This document shows, piece after piece, positions 9,446-19,807 of a DNA stretch of 30,922 nucleotides. How positions within the stretch are numbered: the stretch's first letter is position 1; every line of letters starts with the position of its first letter. The translations under genes were made by a program, and so were the position numbers. Below the pieces are notes generated by a model that saw only the letters and a program-made list of their open reading frames with translations, was not told the origin of the DNA and did not search any database. The DNA comes from Chara braunii. Lineage: Eukaryota; Streptophyta; Charophyceae; Charales; Characeae. The stretch covers positions 493,442 to 524,363 of the forward strand of contig BFEA01000434.1 of NCBI GenBank assembly GCA_003427395.1, read 5' to 3'.

Positions 9446-11305
9446 ATGGCCGACCTGCTGCACAGGCTGCCTCTGCTGGTCCTCGTTGTCGTGCTGCTTC
9501 TCGTCGTTGTATTCTTCCACGTGTGTTTCGTCCGCCTCGTCCCGCTCGCGGCTCGCAGAAGGAGATCTTCGAAGAAAGCCAACAGGACGGATCGACGACT
9601 GGGCAACGGCAGACCGGCAGGCACAACCTCCAGAGCAAGCAGTCAGCAACATTGTGCGGGTTTTGTGGCGAAGCGGCCGTATGACCCGAGGTTGTATGCA
9701 GGCCTGCCTTCTCACGAGATTCCTCTGCCGCCGTCGGATGACGAGAGGGGAGACGCCAGGTCGTCGACTTTGCCGTTGGGAAGTGGGTCTACGCTAGAAT
9801 GGGCGGTGACGCAGTCGTGCGGAGGCAGGCGGGTGGAGACCCCGTGGTCTTCCACGTCACTGGTGAACGAGGGGCTGTGCAACGACGACGGCAATGCAGC
9901 AGTTGATCTGAGCTTCCAGTTGTCCAGCAGCAGTGGAGCAGCGGCAACGCACACTCGGATCATCAATCCCCACCCGGGTGTGGATTGCGCGGACAACACG
10001 CACGGTGGTGTGTGCGGGCCGCGAGACGGAGGTCTGCCTCAATCGCTTCGCGAAGGCGGTGGTAATCGGAATGAGTCCACGTCGACCGTCGGCGGAGGAG
10101 TCGGTGCGCGTGAACGTCCGGAGTGGATGCGGTTGTCACCTGCGTCGCGAAGCGGATTCGGCGCTCCTTCTGGACAGCAGCGGCCGGAGGATTTGCGTCA
10201 GGAAGGTGCAGACGTGCACCGCGACGGCAGGCAGCTGTGGGCAGAGTGCAGGCAGGCCTTGCATCAACGTGGAACGAAGACAATCACGAGAGGGGTGCAA
10301 CGGCTCCACGTGGACGAAGGGGACGAAGCTGCTGTTGAGGAGGCCCAGGGGTGTGACGACGTTGACGGTGACGACGATTGCAACTCCGACGATTTGCCAA
10401 ACATCAGGCCGCTGGGGAGGAAGGCGATGAATGGCGGAGCGACTGCGAGGAAGGGTCCCGCTACGAAAAGTCGACGGAGCAAGAAAATGGATGACGACAC
10501 GAGTCGGAGCGATGGCGAGGGAGGTCGCAATTTGTGGTCGGTGGGATACACGATCGCACTCGTCAGGGCAAAAAGGGATCAAGATCTGTATTTCGTCGGC
10601 ATGGGCACCACTTTCGCCCGCATGAAAATGAGGGAGTGGAAGTGGGAGGACGTGCGGGCAAGGTTGCAGTCGATGGGCGTGACGAGGGATGTCGTCGACT
10701 GTGGGAAGAAATGGGACAACTTGATGCAGCAATTCAAGAAGGTCCACAAGTTCTAGAACCTCTCCGGCGGGAAAGACTACTTCAAGCTTGCATCGAAGGC
10801 CAGGCGATTGGAGGGCTTCAGCTTCGTCATGGACCGGAGCGTGTACGACGAAATGGAGGCCATGACGAGGGGGGATCACACGATCCACCCGAAAAATTTG
10901 GCGGACACTGGGGTGGCCGGTGGGGTTCAGATGCCGGCAGGCGCGGGGGCTGCAAGGGACACCATGGCCACTGACGGTGGAGGGGAGGCAGCCGACGAGC
11001 AGCAGGGGTCGACGAAAGACTCCACATTCAGCGCGGGGAGCGGCAGCGGTTATGGGAAGAGGAAGAACATTCGGCAACAAACCTTTGAGGTCGTCGCTGA
11101 GGTCATGGACAAGCATGGTGCGCTTATGGCGAGCACAATGGACAGCGCGAGCAAGCGGCAAAGCTCGATGATGTTACATCAGTGCGAAATCCTGGAGAGC
11201 GAAGTGGAAGTGCAGAGGAAACATTATGCTGCGGCGGATGAGGCGAACAGAATGATGTGCGACGCCCTTATGGAGATAGCAAAAGCCATCCGCGAGAGAT
11301 CATGA
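9446..11305 (+). pseudogene. Myb/SANT-like (trihelix-type) protein of the Harbinger element
   Basis: One frame runs from 9446 to TGA at 11303-11305 and is interrupted only by TAG at 10754-10756. The first 40 codons are implausibly hydrophobic, so the true start is probably further in, or after an intron. A long low-complexity region follows. The Myb/SANT-like domain spans about 10530-10755, with key spacing NLWSVGYTIALVRAKRDQD, WKWEDVRARLQ and CGKKWDNLMQQFKKVHK. It continues after the stop as NLSGGKDYFKLASK. The C-terminus (about 11055-11300) looks helical (VVAEVMDKHGALMAS, DALMEIAKAIRERS). In PIF/Harbinger elements such proteins bind the terminal DNA and help the transposase into the nucleus. 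The stop sits where Gln or Trp would fit (CAG or TGG to TAG). Confidence 0.85.
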
Positions 11306-11385
11306 GTGATACTGCCAGTTATGTCCACCGTTGCTTTAGTGGCCTGTCTCTCCACTCGTTGCGCCTGCGGAGATGGCGATGGACC

Positions 11386-11469
<84 letters not shown>
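11386..11469. repeat. (GT)n microsatellite
   Basis: TG repeats run with a single ATG interruption at 11441-11443. They lie just after the Myb ORF, and the Val/Cys ORFs across them are artefacts. Confidence 0.98.
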
Positions 11470-11470
<1 letters not shown>

Positions 11471-11639
11471 CGTCGCCAAATGCTCAACAGTACTTTTTTT
11501 TGAATCTTTTTTTTGTTATAGTTGTTGTGCTGCATTCGCGGTCTCTACAGCGAGAGGTCCAGTTGTTGAAGGGGTTATGCAGTTCTAGGATTGCGATGGA
11601 CGGGGGTGTCACCGTTCGTGTCCAGGAAATTGCGCGCCG

Positions 11640-11850
11640 AGGGGTGGGGAGGGGTTGGGGGGGGGGNNNNNNNNNNNNNNNNNNNNNNNNNNNNNNNNNN
11701 NNNNNNNNNNNNNNNNNNNNNNNNNNNNNNNNNNNNNNNNNNNNNNNNNNNNNNNNNNNNNNNNNNNNNNNNNNNNNNNNNNNNNNNNNNNNNNNNNNNN
11801 NNGGGGGGGGGGTTGGGGGGTTTTTGGGGGGGGGGGGGTGGGTGTGTGTG
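11640..11850. other. Assembly gap of 136 N between poly-G tracts
   Basis: Ns at 11667-11802 are bounded by runs of G on both sides (GGGGTTGGGGGGGGG before, G10 TT G6 and longer after). The G runs probably stopped the sequencing and could form G-quadruplexes. The real length is unknown. No gene is supported from 11306 to 13052 on the plus strand. Confidence 0.95.
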
Positions 11851-12280
11851 TTTTTATTTTTATTTTTTATTTTAAAAAAGCCATATCGGCCCGTGGAGAG
11901 TGTACGGACGCGCTTCTGCAGAGGTGTGGAAGGGTCTGTATGCGCCTCGGGGAGCTGGGCGTGGCAACAGTTGAAGGGAGTGTGCGCGAAGGAGGTCTGC
12001 AGAGTTGCTGTAATACGTGTCGTTGTCGACGACGACAGCAGGTGAGGAATCATCGTTGGGGCCCGTTCGTCTGCTCCATGCTTTCGATGCGTTGGCGCCT
12101 CCACCACCATAACGGTCTTCCGCTTGCAACTTCTCCAGCATTGAAGGTCGGCGCACACGGTGCACAGCGACGACATCCACGCGGGACGCCCTCTGCCTTT
12201 TCTCCTCGTCGTCGCACCGCACAACCACTACGAAGTTGCCATTTTCTTCGCAGCCGTCAACGTCTCGGATGTCTTCAATA

Positions 12281-12616
12281 TCGTCGTCGATCATCGCTGT
12301 GGATCTTGTCGCTCTCCTTCTCGCCACGGATTCTTCTCGCCGTGGATCCGTATCGGCCCTTCGGAGGTCCGGCGTCCTTTAGTCGCAAAGATCTCCTTCT
12401 CGCCGCGGAGCAGTGTCCGCAGGGTTCATTTCCTTCTCGTCTGGGACTTCTTCAGTGTCGTCGTCGATCATCGCTGTGGATCTTCTCGCTCTCCTTCTCG
12501 CCGTGGATCCTTCTCCCCGCGGATCCGTATCGCCCCTTCGGAGGTCCGGCGTCGCTTAGTCGCGAAGAGCTTCTTCTCGCCGCGGAGAAGTGTCCGGAGG
12601 GTTAATCTCCTTCTAA
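12281..12616. repeat. Tandem duplication, period 177 bp
   Basis: Two imperfect copies start TCGTCGTCGATCATCGCTGT at 12281 and 12458. Each contains CCCTTCGGAGGTCCGGCGTC and CTTCTCGCCGCGGAG and ends in a GTGTCCG...GGGTT block. No function is evident. A minus-strand frame across this part (12327-11872) is rich in Asp and Arg and not convincing. Confidence 0.85.
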
Positions 12617-12630
12617 CTAACATTTCGTTA

Positions 12631-12912
12631 AAACTGACATTTGTTTCTAAATTCACGAAAGTAGACTAAGTCAAAATTTCATTGCGCATCGGGTAAGAAA
12701 GTGGTTATCTCACTTTGTCCATCCGATGTACCTCAACGTAAAGTACCGTTAACATACATCCGATGGTCAGATCATCGGGAGTCGCCACTACTCCCAATGA
12801 TCTGATCATCTGACGTCATGAGGACAAAAAAACACTAAAAAATGTTGTTTTTCTGTACGCTCATTTTTATGAATTTAGAAAAAAATGTCAGTTTAGAAAC
12901 AAATGTCAGTTT
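12631..12912. mobile_element. Nested MITE (282 bp) with perfect 20-bp TIRs
   Basis: AAACTGACATTTGTTTCTAA (12631-12650) is exactly inverted at 12893-12912. A shorter related motif, AATGTCAGTTTAGAA, precedes the right TIR. The interior is AT-rich and has an imperfect stem GATCATCGGGAGT/ACTCCCAATGATC (about 12770-12805). There is no coding capacity and no clear target duplication. It sits inside the Harbinger element, directly before the third ORF, so it inserted after that element formed. Confidence 0.8.
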
Positions 12913-13052
12913 TCTCGTGTTCGCGTCGACGTGGAGGTTGTGTGTGTGGCGAGGGCGAGGACGCATTGCTTCCCAGGGCAGCAAAGGCACTTGTTCGTCG
13001 TCGGTGCGAGCACAGGTGTAGCAAGAGACGGCCATTGACGGAGGCAGGAAGC

Positions 13053-14790
13053 ATGTCTACACGAGGCGGCGCCCGTGGCAAGAAGTGGGAAAACATCCCC
13101 GCGGACATTCAGGGGCGGGAAAGGGGTCGGCGGCATGTCTCGAAGGCGAAGAGGCTTCGTTCGGAAGAAACATCAGCAAGCCTGCCTCTTCGGCGAGGGC
13201 GAAGTTGGACGGCAGCCAACGAAGAGGAAGATGACGACGTCTTCACGACGGAGGAGGAAGCAGCAGAGGACAACGCGCCGGGGCTTCGGGGAAACACTCT
13301 TCAACGCTCATCTGATCACAGCGGTGCGAGAAGATTGGTGACGCCCCCTCCAGAGGCGCAACAAGTGCGTGCGCACAACACCCAGAAGGCGAAGGAGGTT
13401 GTTGTCGACATCGGCGGCGAGGACGACGAGCCATTGAAAAGCCGTAGGCAACGCAATGCCACACAAGCCGCCACGGCGACGACAGTGAGGATACTCGCCC
13501 CGACTAAAGAAAGACCACCTCAGGGTGGCCTGCCCTCCACGTCGTCCCAGCCGCGCCCGCGCAACACGGCTGCAGAGGGGGGCTCCATGGAATGCGGGGG
13601 AGGGGAGGGGGGCCAACAAGAAGCGCGTGTGGCGGGTAGGGGCGCGATCGCTGCTGCAGCCGCGGGGTCTTCGGGCAATGTTGGTGTCGTGGCGAGGGCG
13701 AGAGAAGAGGTCCCAGTTGTGGAGTGGAAGGCGACGCGTGGCAACAACAAGGGTGAAAGGGAGGATGAAGACCCCCTTCTAAGCCGAGTTCGGAGGGGAG
13801 GGATGGCGAGAGATCTGGCCGACCGTGCCCGCCTGTGGGTAGATGACAAAGCATTCTGGACGACGGGGGAGGGGTGACGGCTGTACAACATCGTCCACGA
13901 ATCCTCGGGAGTACTTCGTCGCCATCGCCAGCGGGCTGCAAACTCCCCCCGTGCCCAGGAGCGTCGTCATGCCGAAATCGTCGACGACCCTTACAAGGAT
14001 TGCAGATCCCGCACAACTACAGCAGGCGATCGCCCGCGCGACGGCTGCGGAAAATATTGCTCTGCGCGTCTTGCATTGATGGGTCTTCAAGTCCGGGAAC
14101 CGCCCCCGAGGATTCAATGTCGCTTTCCAGTACGCGCTGGAGTCAGTGGCGACTGATATTGCGCGCGTAATGTGGTACGGTGAGGAGTGGAGCAAGGTCG
14201 TTAGCGCGGCCGTTTGCGCGCAACTAATCGACCTGAACATGGACTTGCCATTGTGGTTTGTGGGCGCGCACATCGAGGACAGGCCGGAGGACGACGGCAT
14301 GGCGGCGCACCAGGAGGCGACCGTTATATGCATCGCGCATGCATTTCTCGCCGCGGTGCAAATGGGTGGCATCGTCGACAGCGGGTTCATCTCGCACGAT
14401 CGTCTGTCTAGAATTGTGGATTGCTTCAGACTTTTGTTGGCTGCTTGCATGTGGTTGATGCACATGGCGGGAGACGATCCGTGTAGCCACTACGAAGCCT
14501 TTTACTTCGCGAAGCTGGTTGAGAAGCCCACGCTCGTCGCGTCCATACATCGCGCCTTCGATCATCGACGATCCGTCATTCGAGCCATGAACGTCGTCAC
14601 TGAGAGACTAGGGAAGGCGAACGCCACACTCGGAGAGTCCTTGAAGTACATCCCCGACTGGGCTTCCTGCGGCATCGTCTTTGGGCACGATGCGACCATA
14701 ACCGGGCCAGAGAACGCGAAGAGGAGGGATTGGTTGGGTTCGGGCCCCTTGGAGGAAAACGACCACGACGATGGAAAAGAGGACGCTTAG
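13053..14790 (+). pseudogene. Unrecognised third ORF of the Harbinger element
   Basis: The likely start is ATG 13053 (MSTRGGARGKKWENIPADIQ). The first 270 residues are charged and low-complexity. A more ordered part begins at ADRARLWVDDKAFW (about 13820). TGA at 13875-13877 and a one-base shift near 13900 lead to the frame REYFVAIASGLQTPPVPRSV. TGA at 14077-14079 follows, then WVFKSGNRPRGFNVAFQYAL and VATDIARVMWYGEEWSKVVS to the stop at 14790. The C-terminal 215 residues read as a clean protein with helices and a Trp/Cys/His content unlike noise (FRLLLAACMWLMHMAGDD). I recognise no family. Its position between the Myb ORF and the transposase, inside intact TIRs, suggests an accessory gene or a captured host gene. 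Confidence 0.7.
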
Positions 14791-15854
14791 GGGGGAGGTT
14801 GGGTGGTAGAGGCTGTTGCTGGTGTTGACACGTGAAGCGCGGGAGAGGGTACACGAACGGGTCTCGTGTTCCGGCGTGGGCAAGGGTAGCGGAGATGGGG
14901 CATCGCTTCGCGGCGTCTGAGACGTAGGTTTGGTGGCGCCGTGTTACGATAACGGATTGTTGATGGCATTTCCCTTCGTTCCGCACGTGTACACCGTGTC
15001 GCTTGTACATGCAGACGCCCGACTTTTTCGGTCGTAGTTGCGTGTGGATGTAGATAGTGTTTGGCTGCCGATGCTGGAGAGGCGACGGTAAACGGCGGTC
15101 CCTTCAGCAGATTGTAAGAGCGGCGTAGGTTTGTGCGATGCTCTTTTGTGTTCTTGTCGGCGCAGCTTGTGGCGAGACAAGTTGATTGCGCTTGAAGCGC
15201 ACCTTTTTTTTATTATTTCAATTCAGAACGAGATTTCCTCAGTTTTAAGATCATGTCTGATAACTCATCACACACTTGAACGGTCCTTGGCTTCTTGGAT
15301 GCACATTCTGACGTCTCTTCTCCATTTGCATGTGCCATTGTCGGTTGTTGCTTTGTTTGGTTTATATTTCTTTTTTTCCTCCCCCACTTACTCCGAATGA
15401 CGAACAAAACATGTCTTCGTGTTCCAGTCCAATACTCGCATGAAGACATAGCGCAGCGCATCAAAGAACATGAGATGTCCCATAAAACATATTGTGAACA
15501 TGCAATGGCACAATGCATCAACGCAAAGAAATAGCAACACACAATATCGACGCAATGAGATATGCACACACACACACACCGCCAACACGTAATGGAAATG
15601 GACGATACAGACTTAGAAAGGGATTCGCGATGTCGTTACACAATTCATAGCAAAAGTTCAAAATCGAAGGGAGGTGAGGGACAAGTTCCAGGCCCACCCG
15701 AATGACCAACAATGCTCTATCCTCTGTGCCCAAAAATCGGCGCACTTCACACCCGCAGTGCGCCGTGTCCGCACTGCACAACTCCAACGGCAACAACTAT
15801 AATCAACAAAACGAACGGCGACGCACGTTCGCGAATCGCGACGGCAACCAAAGA
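14791..15854. other. No recognisable gene
   Basis: This is the convergent intergenic region between the third ORF (+) and the transposase (-). It contains a short CA repeat (about 15564-15580). On the minus strand a small exon-like peptide beginning MAHANGEETSECASKK (about 15330-15213) is seen but cannot be supported. Confidence 0.5.
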
Positions 15855-16133
15855 CGACCCTCGACGCAAACTACCAACCCGACGCAGGACAAAAGCTAGC
15901 AACCCAATCAAGGCTGGATGGAACAACTGATCTGCCCTCCGACCATTGCTGCAATGAACGCGCTTCCACGAGCGGTCGTCCACCAAGGGGAACACGACCC
16001 TCCACGCAAACCACCAACCCCGACGGGATACAGACGATAACGACCCAATGAAGACAGGACGGAACAAGGAATCTGCCCTCCGCCCATTGCTGCAATGAAT
16101 GCACTTCCACGCGCTGCCGTCCACGAGTGAGAC
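15855..16133. repeat. Tandem duplication, period 140 bp
   Basis: Two copies start CGACCCTCGACGCAAAC (15855) and CGACCCTCCACGCAAAC (15995). Both contain CTGCCCTCCG, CCATTGCTGCAATGAA and CTTCCACG. They lie immediately downstream of the transposase stop, in its 3' untranslated region. Confidence 0.85.
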
Positions 16134-16138
16134 ATGAC

Positions 16139-17569
16139 TCAATCGTGTTTCAATCGTTCCGCCAAAGCATCCCTCAGAGCCAACGCTTCGTCTGTCGACG
16201 TCATCATCGACACAGGCTGGTGGGGCTCTTCGATCCCTAGGTCCACACGTCGTCGCACACCATTGGCGTCGACCTCCCATAGCAGATTCTCGTTGAAGGG
16301 TACTCCTGCGTCGATCAGCATGTTGTGCAGTATGCACACGACGGTGAACTATTGCGGGAGCGTGTCCAAGTTTGTCTTGTGTGTCCGCAGAAACAGCCGC
16401 CACATGCCCTTCAGCCTGCCGAACGCCCTCTCCACCGCTCCCCTCGCCACCTTCTGTTTGTTGTCAAATCACTCCTCGTCGACGTGCTGATTGATGCCTC
16501 CATACTGGATGACCATCGATTCGGAAGGGGGGTACCCATTGTCCGCCAGAACGTACCCGTTCGTCTTCACACTGAACGGCAGTGTCACGGGGGGACCACG
16601 GAACAACGACCCCTCCTTTGCGCGCAGCGACAGGCTGGACAACTGCAGCACCCTGATGTCGTGGCAGCTACGTGGGTATCCCATGTGCACGTCGAGCACA
16701 CACAAGTCCAAGTCAACGACAACCTGCGCGCCGATGGAGAAACGCCGCTTCCTGTCGTAGTAGTTTTCGCTCGGAGCGTTCGCCGACTTGTCGACGTAGA
16801 CATGAGTACAATCAATGCAACCGTGGCAGTTGGGGAACCCTTTATCAGCAAACGCCCTCAGAATGACGAAATTACGAAGTCATGTCAGCCACGCGATCTT
16901 CTCTCCGAACACCTTTAGCAGCGCGGCAGTAATGTCGCGGACAACAATCAGCCCAGAAGCTCGTCCAATCCCGAAGTTCCACGTGCTGCTCTCATACGTC
17001 TCTCCTGAAGCCCACCTATACAGCGCATATGCCACAATCTGGTCCGACTGCAAAGGCTCCCTGTAGAACGTGACCCGCCGCTGAAGATGAGGTGCACACG
17101 CCTCCGCGATTTCCCTGAACACTCGCGGCGACATTCGAAGCTTATCCTGAAAGTAGTCGTCTGTCGCGTTGTGGCATTGCCCGATGTCCTCCCACGTGCC
17201 TCCTGTCCTGCGCTTCACCTACCAACGCGGTGTCGCACGTGGTATCACTCCGCAACCCAACGCGTAGCATAGCTGAACAACAGCCTCCGACGTCGCCACG
17301 TATTTGGCCCCATCGCACGGATCTTGCGTAAATTTTCTCCGTCTATGCGCGCGCAACTGCTCCTTCAGTTGCCCCAGCGCCCTCTCTTGCTGACATCGAA
17401 GAACAATCGTGGACACGGCCGTCGCCACGGCCTGCAGCTCACGATGAGTCAACGCATCAAGTCTACCCTCTGCGCCGCCCTCCATAGCCGCGACGTGGAA
17501 ACGGTCCCGTCGTTCCGCTGCCGTCAGTGTCGTACTTCCGCACGCGACGAAGAAGGCAAAGACGTCCAT
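16139..17569 (-). pseudogene. PIF/Harbinger DDE transposase with four stops in a single frame
   Basis: The minus frame is continuous from ATG 17569 to 16139 with no frameshift, but has TAG at 17219, TGA at 16880, TGA at 16469 and TAG at 16349. Motifs in order are KRRTGGTWEDIGQ, KLRMSPRVFREIAEA, ALYRWASGETYES and GIGRASGLIVVRDI; then D1 in GCIDCTHVYVDK (codon 16811-16813); D2 in YPRSCHDIRVLQLS (16658-16660); LADNGYPPSESM; and E in ARGAVERAFGRLKGMWR (16430-16432). ILHNMLIDAG follows near the end. The DDE nuclease of this superfamily cuts at TWA sites. At 17219 and 16469 the stop sits where Trp fits (TGG to TAG or TGA), and at 16349 where Gln fits. The catalytic residues are still encoded. Length (about 476 codons) is usual for the family. 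Confidence 0.95.
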
Positions 17570-18082
17570 CGAAAGGCGGCCCCTTTTCTATGCTCACAGT
17601 CCCGCAAACGACAAAGTGGAGCAACGCGCATTCGACGTGTGCAAAGGTCCACAGCGATGGAAGCACCACACGATGGCCGCGCAGTCGCAACGGCCTGGGG
17701 ACGGAACCTCCGCCGCCGCTCAGCCCCTTTCCGCAGCACGCCACCCTCGCGCCGCCAGGAGCACGTCGTCGTCGTCGTGGCAGCAGTCGTTCGAATTTCG
17801 AATTTGAAATGCCCACTCCCTTGGGGTCAAATTTCTTTCCGCGTCGGCCGCCATGTGCCGTTTCCCGCCTCGCGTCGCTGGACCACGCCGCCTCCACATG
17901 GGCAAAAGAAGCTGGACCAAGGACGTCCGACCCCGCGGCCGCTAATTTACGTATGAAAATGGCCGCGAGGAAGCCACAAGGAAACATCCTCGGGGGACGT
18001 CCCCAAGGATGAGTGGAACAACGCCGCAAATTCCCCTAAAAATCCACAAGGACGTTTCCTTGTGGTTCAAGGAAACCGTAAA
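17570..18082. other. Transposase 5' region and right subterminal region
   Basis: G+C-rich sequence upstream of the transposase start (minus strand) with no recognisable domain. Near the right end it holds TTCCACTCATCCTTGGGGAC (minus strand), matching the left subterminal block TTCCACTTGTCCTTGGGGAC, and a CCACAAGG...CCTTGTGG hairpin. The transposase promoter should lie here. Confidence 0.5.
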
Positions 18083-18103
18083 GAGTGTCTAACGAGGCCC
18101 TAA
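18083..18103 (-). repeat. Right terminal inverted repeat and TAA target duplication
   Basis: GAGTGTCTAACGAGGCCC at 18083-18100 is followed by TAA. It is the perfect inverse of the terminus in the truncated copy at 273-290, and one mismatch from 8829-8846. Confidence 0.92.
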
Positions 18104-18657
18104 GACTGAGTTCCTCTCCTTCCAAATCCACCAAAGCGCCACTGCTCTCAAAGCGACTGCAACATATCCCCACCCTTTTTCATACTTCAGTGATGCAGGG
18201 AGTTGGCCTGTGAGGGCTCATCGAAACTTTTTCGAAAGAACTGGTTACGAAAGGCTGTGTGGCGAAGACACCTCCTCGATTTTGCTCGTTTCGAAAGCCT
18301 ATGTGGAGAGCCCTAAAAGGCACGTATTTTGCGTGTTCACACAAAAGGGCACGTAAATGTCAGCGTCCTCGACAGCCACGGGCTTACATATTTTGCGTGG
18401 CAGGTGAGTGACCCAAATCCTGCAGTGCAATACTGGTGATCCCACGATCAGTATTTTACATGTATTACCTGAAAAAGTAAGGAGATCTTCCTTCCCCTCC
18501 TCCTCTCCTGACACTCGGCATGCCCTTGCAAAGGAAGCTTCCCACCAAAATCTTTTCCATTTGTTGGGGGCATGGCCAACCCCAAAAGAGAACAGGGTTG
18601 GCCATAGGCCCACTGTATAGAAGATTTTCAGCATTTTGCTTCCTGTTGTGCAATTAT
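18101..18657. other. Right flank of the Harbinger element; no clear gene
   Basis: The only structure is a perfect 11-bp inverted repeat, ATGGCCAACCC (18572-18582) and GGGTTGGCCAT (18595-18605). On the minus strand an exon-like frame after TTTTTCAG (about 18470 to 18299; VLHCRIWVTHLPRKICKPVA) is open but unrecognised and may be chance. Confidence 0.4.
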
Positions 18658-19482
18658 GGGGCTCGTTCAACACTCCTTGGGGCGTTCTCGGGGCCGAAGG
18701 AAGTTTCCTTGGGGGTTTTCAAGGAAATTCCAGTTTCCTTGGGGGTTTTCAAGGAAATTCCCGCCCTACGTTGCGATTCGTACTCACCCCCGTACGAGTA
18801 CAAGTTATACTCATTTCTTGTATGCTACTCGTACTGAAGGCCCGTACGACTTTTTTTTTTTTTTTTTACTGTTTTTATTTTTTTAATCCAATTCTAATAA
18901 GACTCTGCAGATGGTGCTCAGGCAAATGTTGCTTGTTTTGGGATGTTACATCACATATATTTGTTTCGGATTTTTTGGATGATTTTTCTTTTTTTTTCCG
19001 TACGGATCGTACGGGGGCGTACAGGTTTCCGTATAGATATTATCTGTACGTTTTGTACGGAAAGGCCCCGTACGTATACGTTCGGTAACGTAGTTCCCGC
19101 CATCATTCCACCTGTCCTAGGGGACGTCGCCCGAGGACATTTCCTTCGAACGATTTCACACAAGAAAAAAAATAAAATAAAATAAAAATCAAATGTGTTT
19201 GTGGCCTTCAGCCAATAGGGTGCCGCCACGATCCAGATTCTCGGTTGTATCGTCTGTCTACCCATGTGCTCGCTCCTCTCCGTGAAACGCGGATTCCGTT
19301 TGCCCAAAGGACCTCGTAAGGTCCCTTGTGCAAAAGGAAGAAATGGCTGGGGAATCCTCGGAGCCCAAGGAATTTCCTTCAGAGTGTTTTCACTTTTTCT
19401 TTTCTGGCTGCATCCCCGAGGATAGGTGGAACGAACAATTCCTAGGGGACTTCACACGCCCGAGGAGTGCCGAACGAGCCCC
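18658..19482. mobile_element. Non-autonomous Harbinger-like element (825 bp)
   Basis: The left end GGGGCTCGTTCAACACTCCT and right end (inverted) GGGGCTCGTTCGGCACTCCT are 18/20 identical. The right subterminal region, read inward, repeats landmarks of the large element's left end in the same order: GTTCCAC, TCCT(C/T)GGGGA, AGTGAAAACAC, and AAGGGACC...CGAGGTCC. The interior has many CGTAC/GTACG words (18785-19085). No target duplication is visible (TAT on the left, TTT on the right). There is no coding capacity, so it would depend on a Harbinger transposase. Confidence 0.75.
18702..18761. repeat. Perfect 30-bp tandem pair, each unit a hairpin
   Basis: Two identical 30-bp units each hold TTTCCTTG and CAAGGAAA as inverted arms around GGGGTTTT. 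The motif echoes the CCTTG hairpins in the Harbinger ends. Confidence 0.95.
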
Positions 19483-19807
19483 TTTCTCATAGGGTGGAGC
19501 CCTCCTTCAATCACGGGGTATATGGAAGGCGTCAGGATCACTTCTAATAGAAGTTGAGTTTATTCTAGAAAATATGGCAGTTACTTTCTGCAATGTTGTT
19601 GCAACCACCACCGTCAGATCGTTTGTGATCTGATGGCTGGAAAACACTCTACCTTGATTTCAGGTGGGAGGTCTCTGTTTCTTTTTTTTTTGCCTTTCTC
19701 CTATTTTCTCACCCCAGAAATTCGTAATGAACCTGTCGAGCCGCTGCCACACAGTGTCACACTGGATAGGCCACACTCCTATCCGACTGCTAATGGGACC
19801 ACACCCT

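Larger units (their letters stand above)
8829..18100. mobile_element. Full-length PIF/Harbinger DNA transposon (9.27 kb)
   Basis: The left end is GGGCCTCGTAAGACACTC and the right end is GAGTGTCTAACGAGGCCC. These form an 18-bp inverted repeat with one mismatch. TAA flanks both sides (8826-8828, 18101-18103), which is the TWA target duplication typical of PIF/Harbinger. Inside are a Myb/SANT-like ORF (+), an unrecognised ORF (+) and a DDE transposase (-), the first and last being the standard pair of this superfamily. Subterminal hairpins built from CCTTGTGG/CCACAAGG occur near both ends. The element is longer than most Harbingers because of the third ORF, a nested MITE, tandem duplications and an assembly gap. 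All three ORFs carry stops, so this copy is not autonomous. Confidence 0.92.

Noticed and set aside
9446-9560. Signal peptide or membrane segment at the start of the Myb/SANT ORF
   Set aside because: A hydrophobic N-terminus does not suit a nuclear DNA-binding protein; the real start is probably downstream or after an intron.
11257-12224. ORFs across the GT repeat and N gap
   Set aside because: Val/Cys repeats and X residues; no domain.
18299-18673. Minus-strand 124-codon ORF right of the Harbinger
   Set aside because: An exon-like stretch after TTTTTCAG is possible, but no family or conserved copy supports it.
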